DNA from: an uncultured Bacilli bacterium
GTDB taxonomy: Bacteria; Bacillota_I; Bacilli_A; RF39; UBA660
NCBI GenBank assembly: GCA_934101225.1
Contig: CAKOQK010000031.1
Location: 1 to 12,594 of the forward strand
Reading direction: 5' to 3'
DNA: 12,594 nt
The notes beneath the pieces are model-generated. The model had not been told where the DNA came from, did not search any database, and saw nothing but the letters and a program-made list of their open reading frames with translations. The translations under genes and the position numbers were made by a program. Below are positions 12,579-12,594 of this stretch, one piece after another (positions within the stretch are counted from its first letter, which is position 1; each line of letters begins with the position of its first letter).

Positions 12579-12594
12579 ATAATTTGTATCTTGC

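Noticed and set aside
1..12594. tRNA, rRNA, riboswitch or CRISPR array
   Set aside because: I saw no cloverleaf with a T-loop motif, no GC-rich structured RNA and no regularly spaced repeats with unique spacers on either strand.

Overview
The window is very AT-rich and gene-dense. It carries Gram-positive-type Shine-Dalgarno sites and TTGAAA-17-TATAAT promoters. The genes point to a low-GC Bacilli/Firmicutes-type genome, probably one of the reduced, gut-type 'Mollicutes-like' Bacilli lineages; that placement is inference from gene content and base composition. TGA is a stop here: two well-formed genes end in TGA (yutD inside its terminator hairpin, the gene before it inside yutD's SD), and Trp is TGG, so the standard bacterial code applies.

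Layout, left to right. (1) 1-850: a six-helix membrane protein on the + strand, possibly of the VUT/YhhQ queuosine-precursor transporter type, with its own promoter and terminator. (2) 852-3046: a decayed, chimeric locus on the - strand. The 5' half of an IS66-type transposase gene is joined in frame, through a short AT-rich microhomology, to the 3' two-thirds of a prepilin-like gene, with two in-frame stops. Its upstream flank holds two perfect DnaA-box 9-mers exactly 21 bp apart. (3) 3042-4706: the intact relative, an unusually long (543 aa) type IV prepilin-like surface protein with an InlB/Listeria-Bacteroides repeat and a 12-cysteine C-terminal tip. (4) 4730-5396: an S1-domain RNA-binding protein and a NifU/YutI-type Fe-S scaffold, divergently transcribed from overlapping promoters. 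(5) 5380-9266: a YutH-like protein, a coupled DUF1292-like/PQV-rich pair, YutD, an unknown tail-anchored-like protein and YunB. The genes yutI, yutH, yutD and yunB lie close together in Bacillus subtilis, so this looks like a contracted version of an ancestral yut-yun neighbourhood, including two families linked to sporulation. (6) 9269-9983: a RelB/RelE-type toxin-antitoxin operon with a textbook promoter and an operator-like palindrome/direct repeat. (7) 10021-12413: ftsA-ftsZ as a two-gene operon with a consensus promoter and a strong terminator. (8) 12424-12594: a divergent 26-codon reading frame followed by an intrinsic terminator, either a tiny transcript or the remnant of a longer gene.

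The most interesting part is 907-4673. Two prepilin-like copies share a central module, including a 55-bp identical block, but have entirely different cysteine-rich C-termini. The downstream copy lacks promoter, start and prepilin leader. That is the architecture expected of an expressed pilin gene next to a silent variant cassette, although simple duplication plus IS-mediated decay explains it equally well from this window alone.
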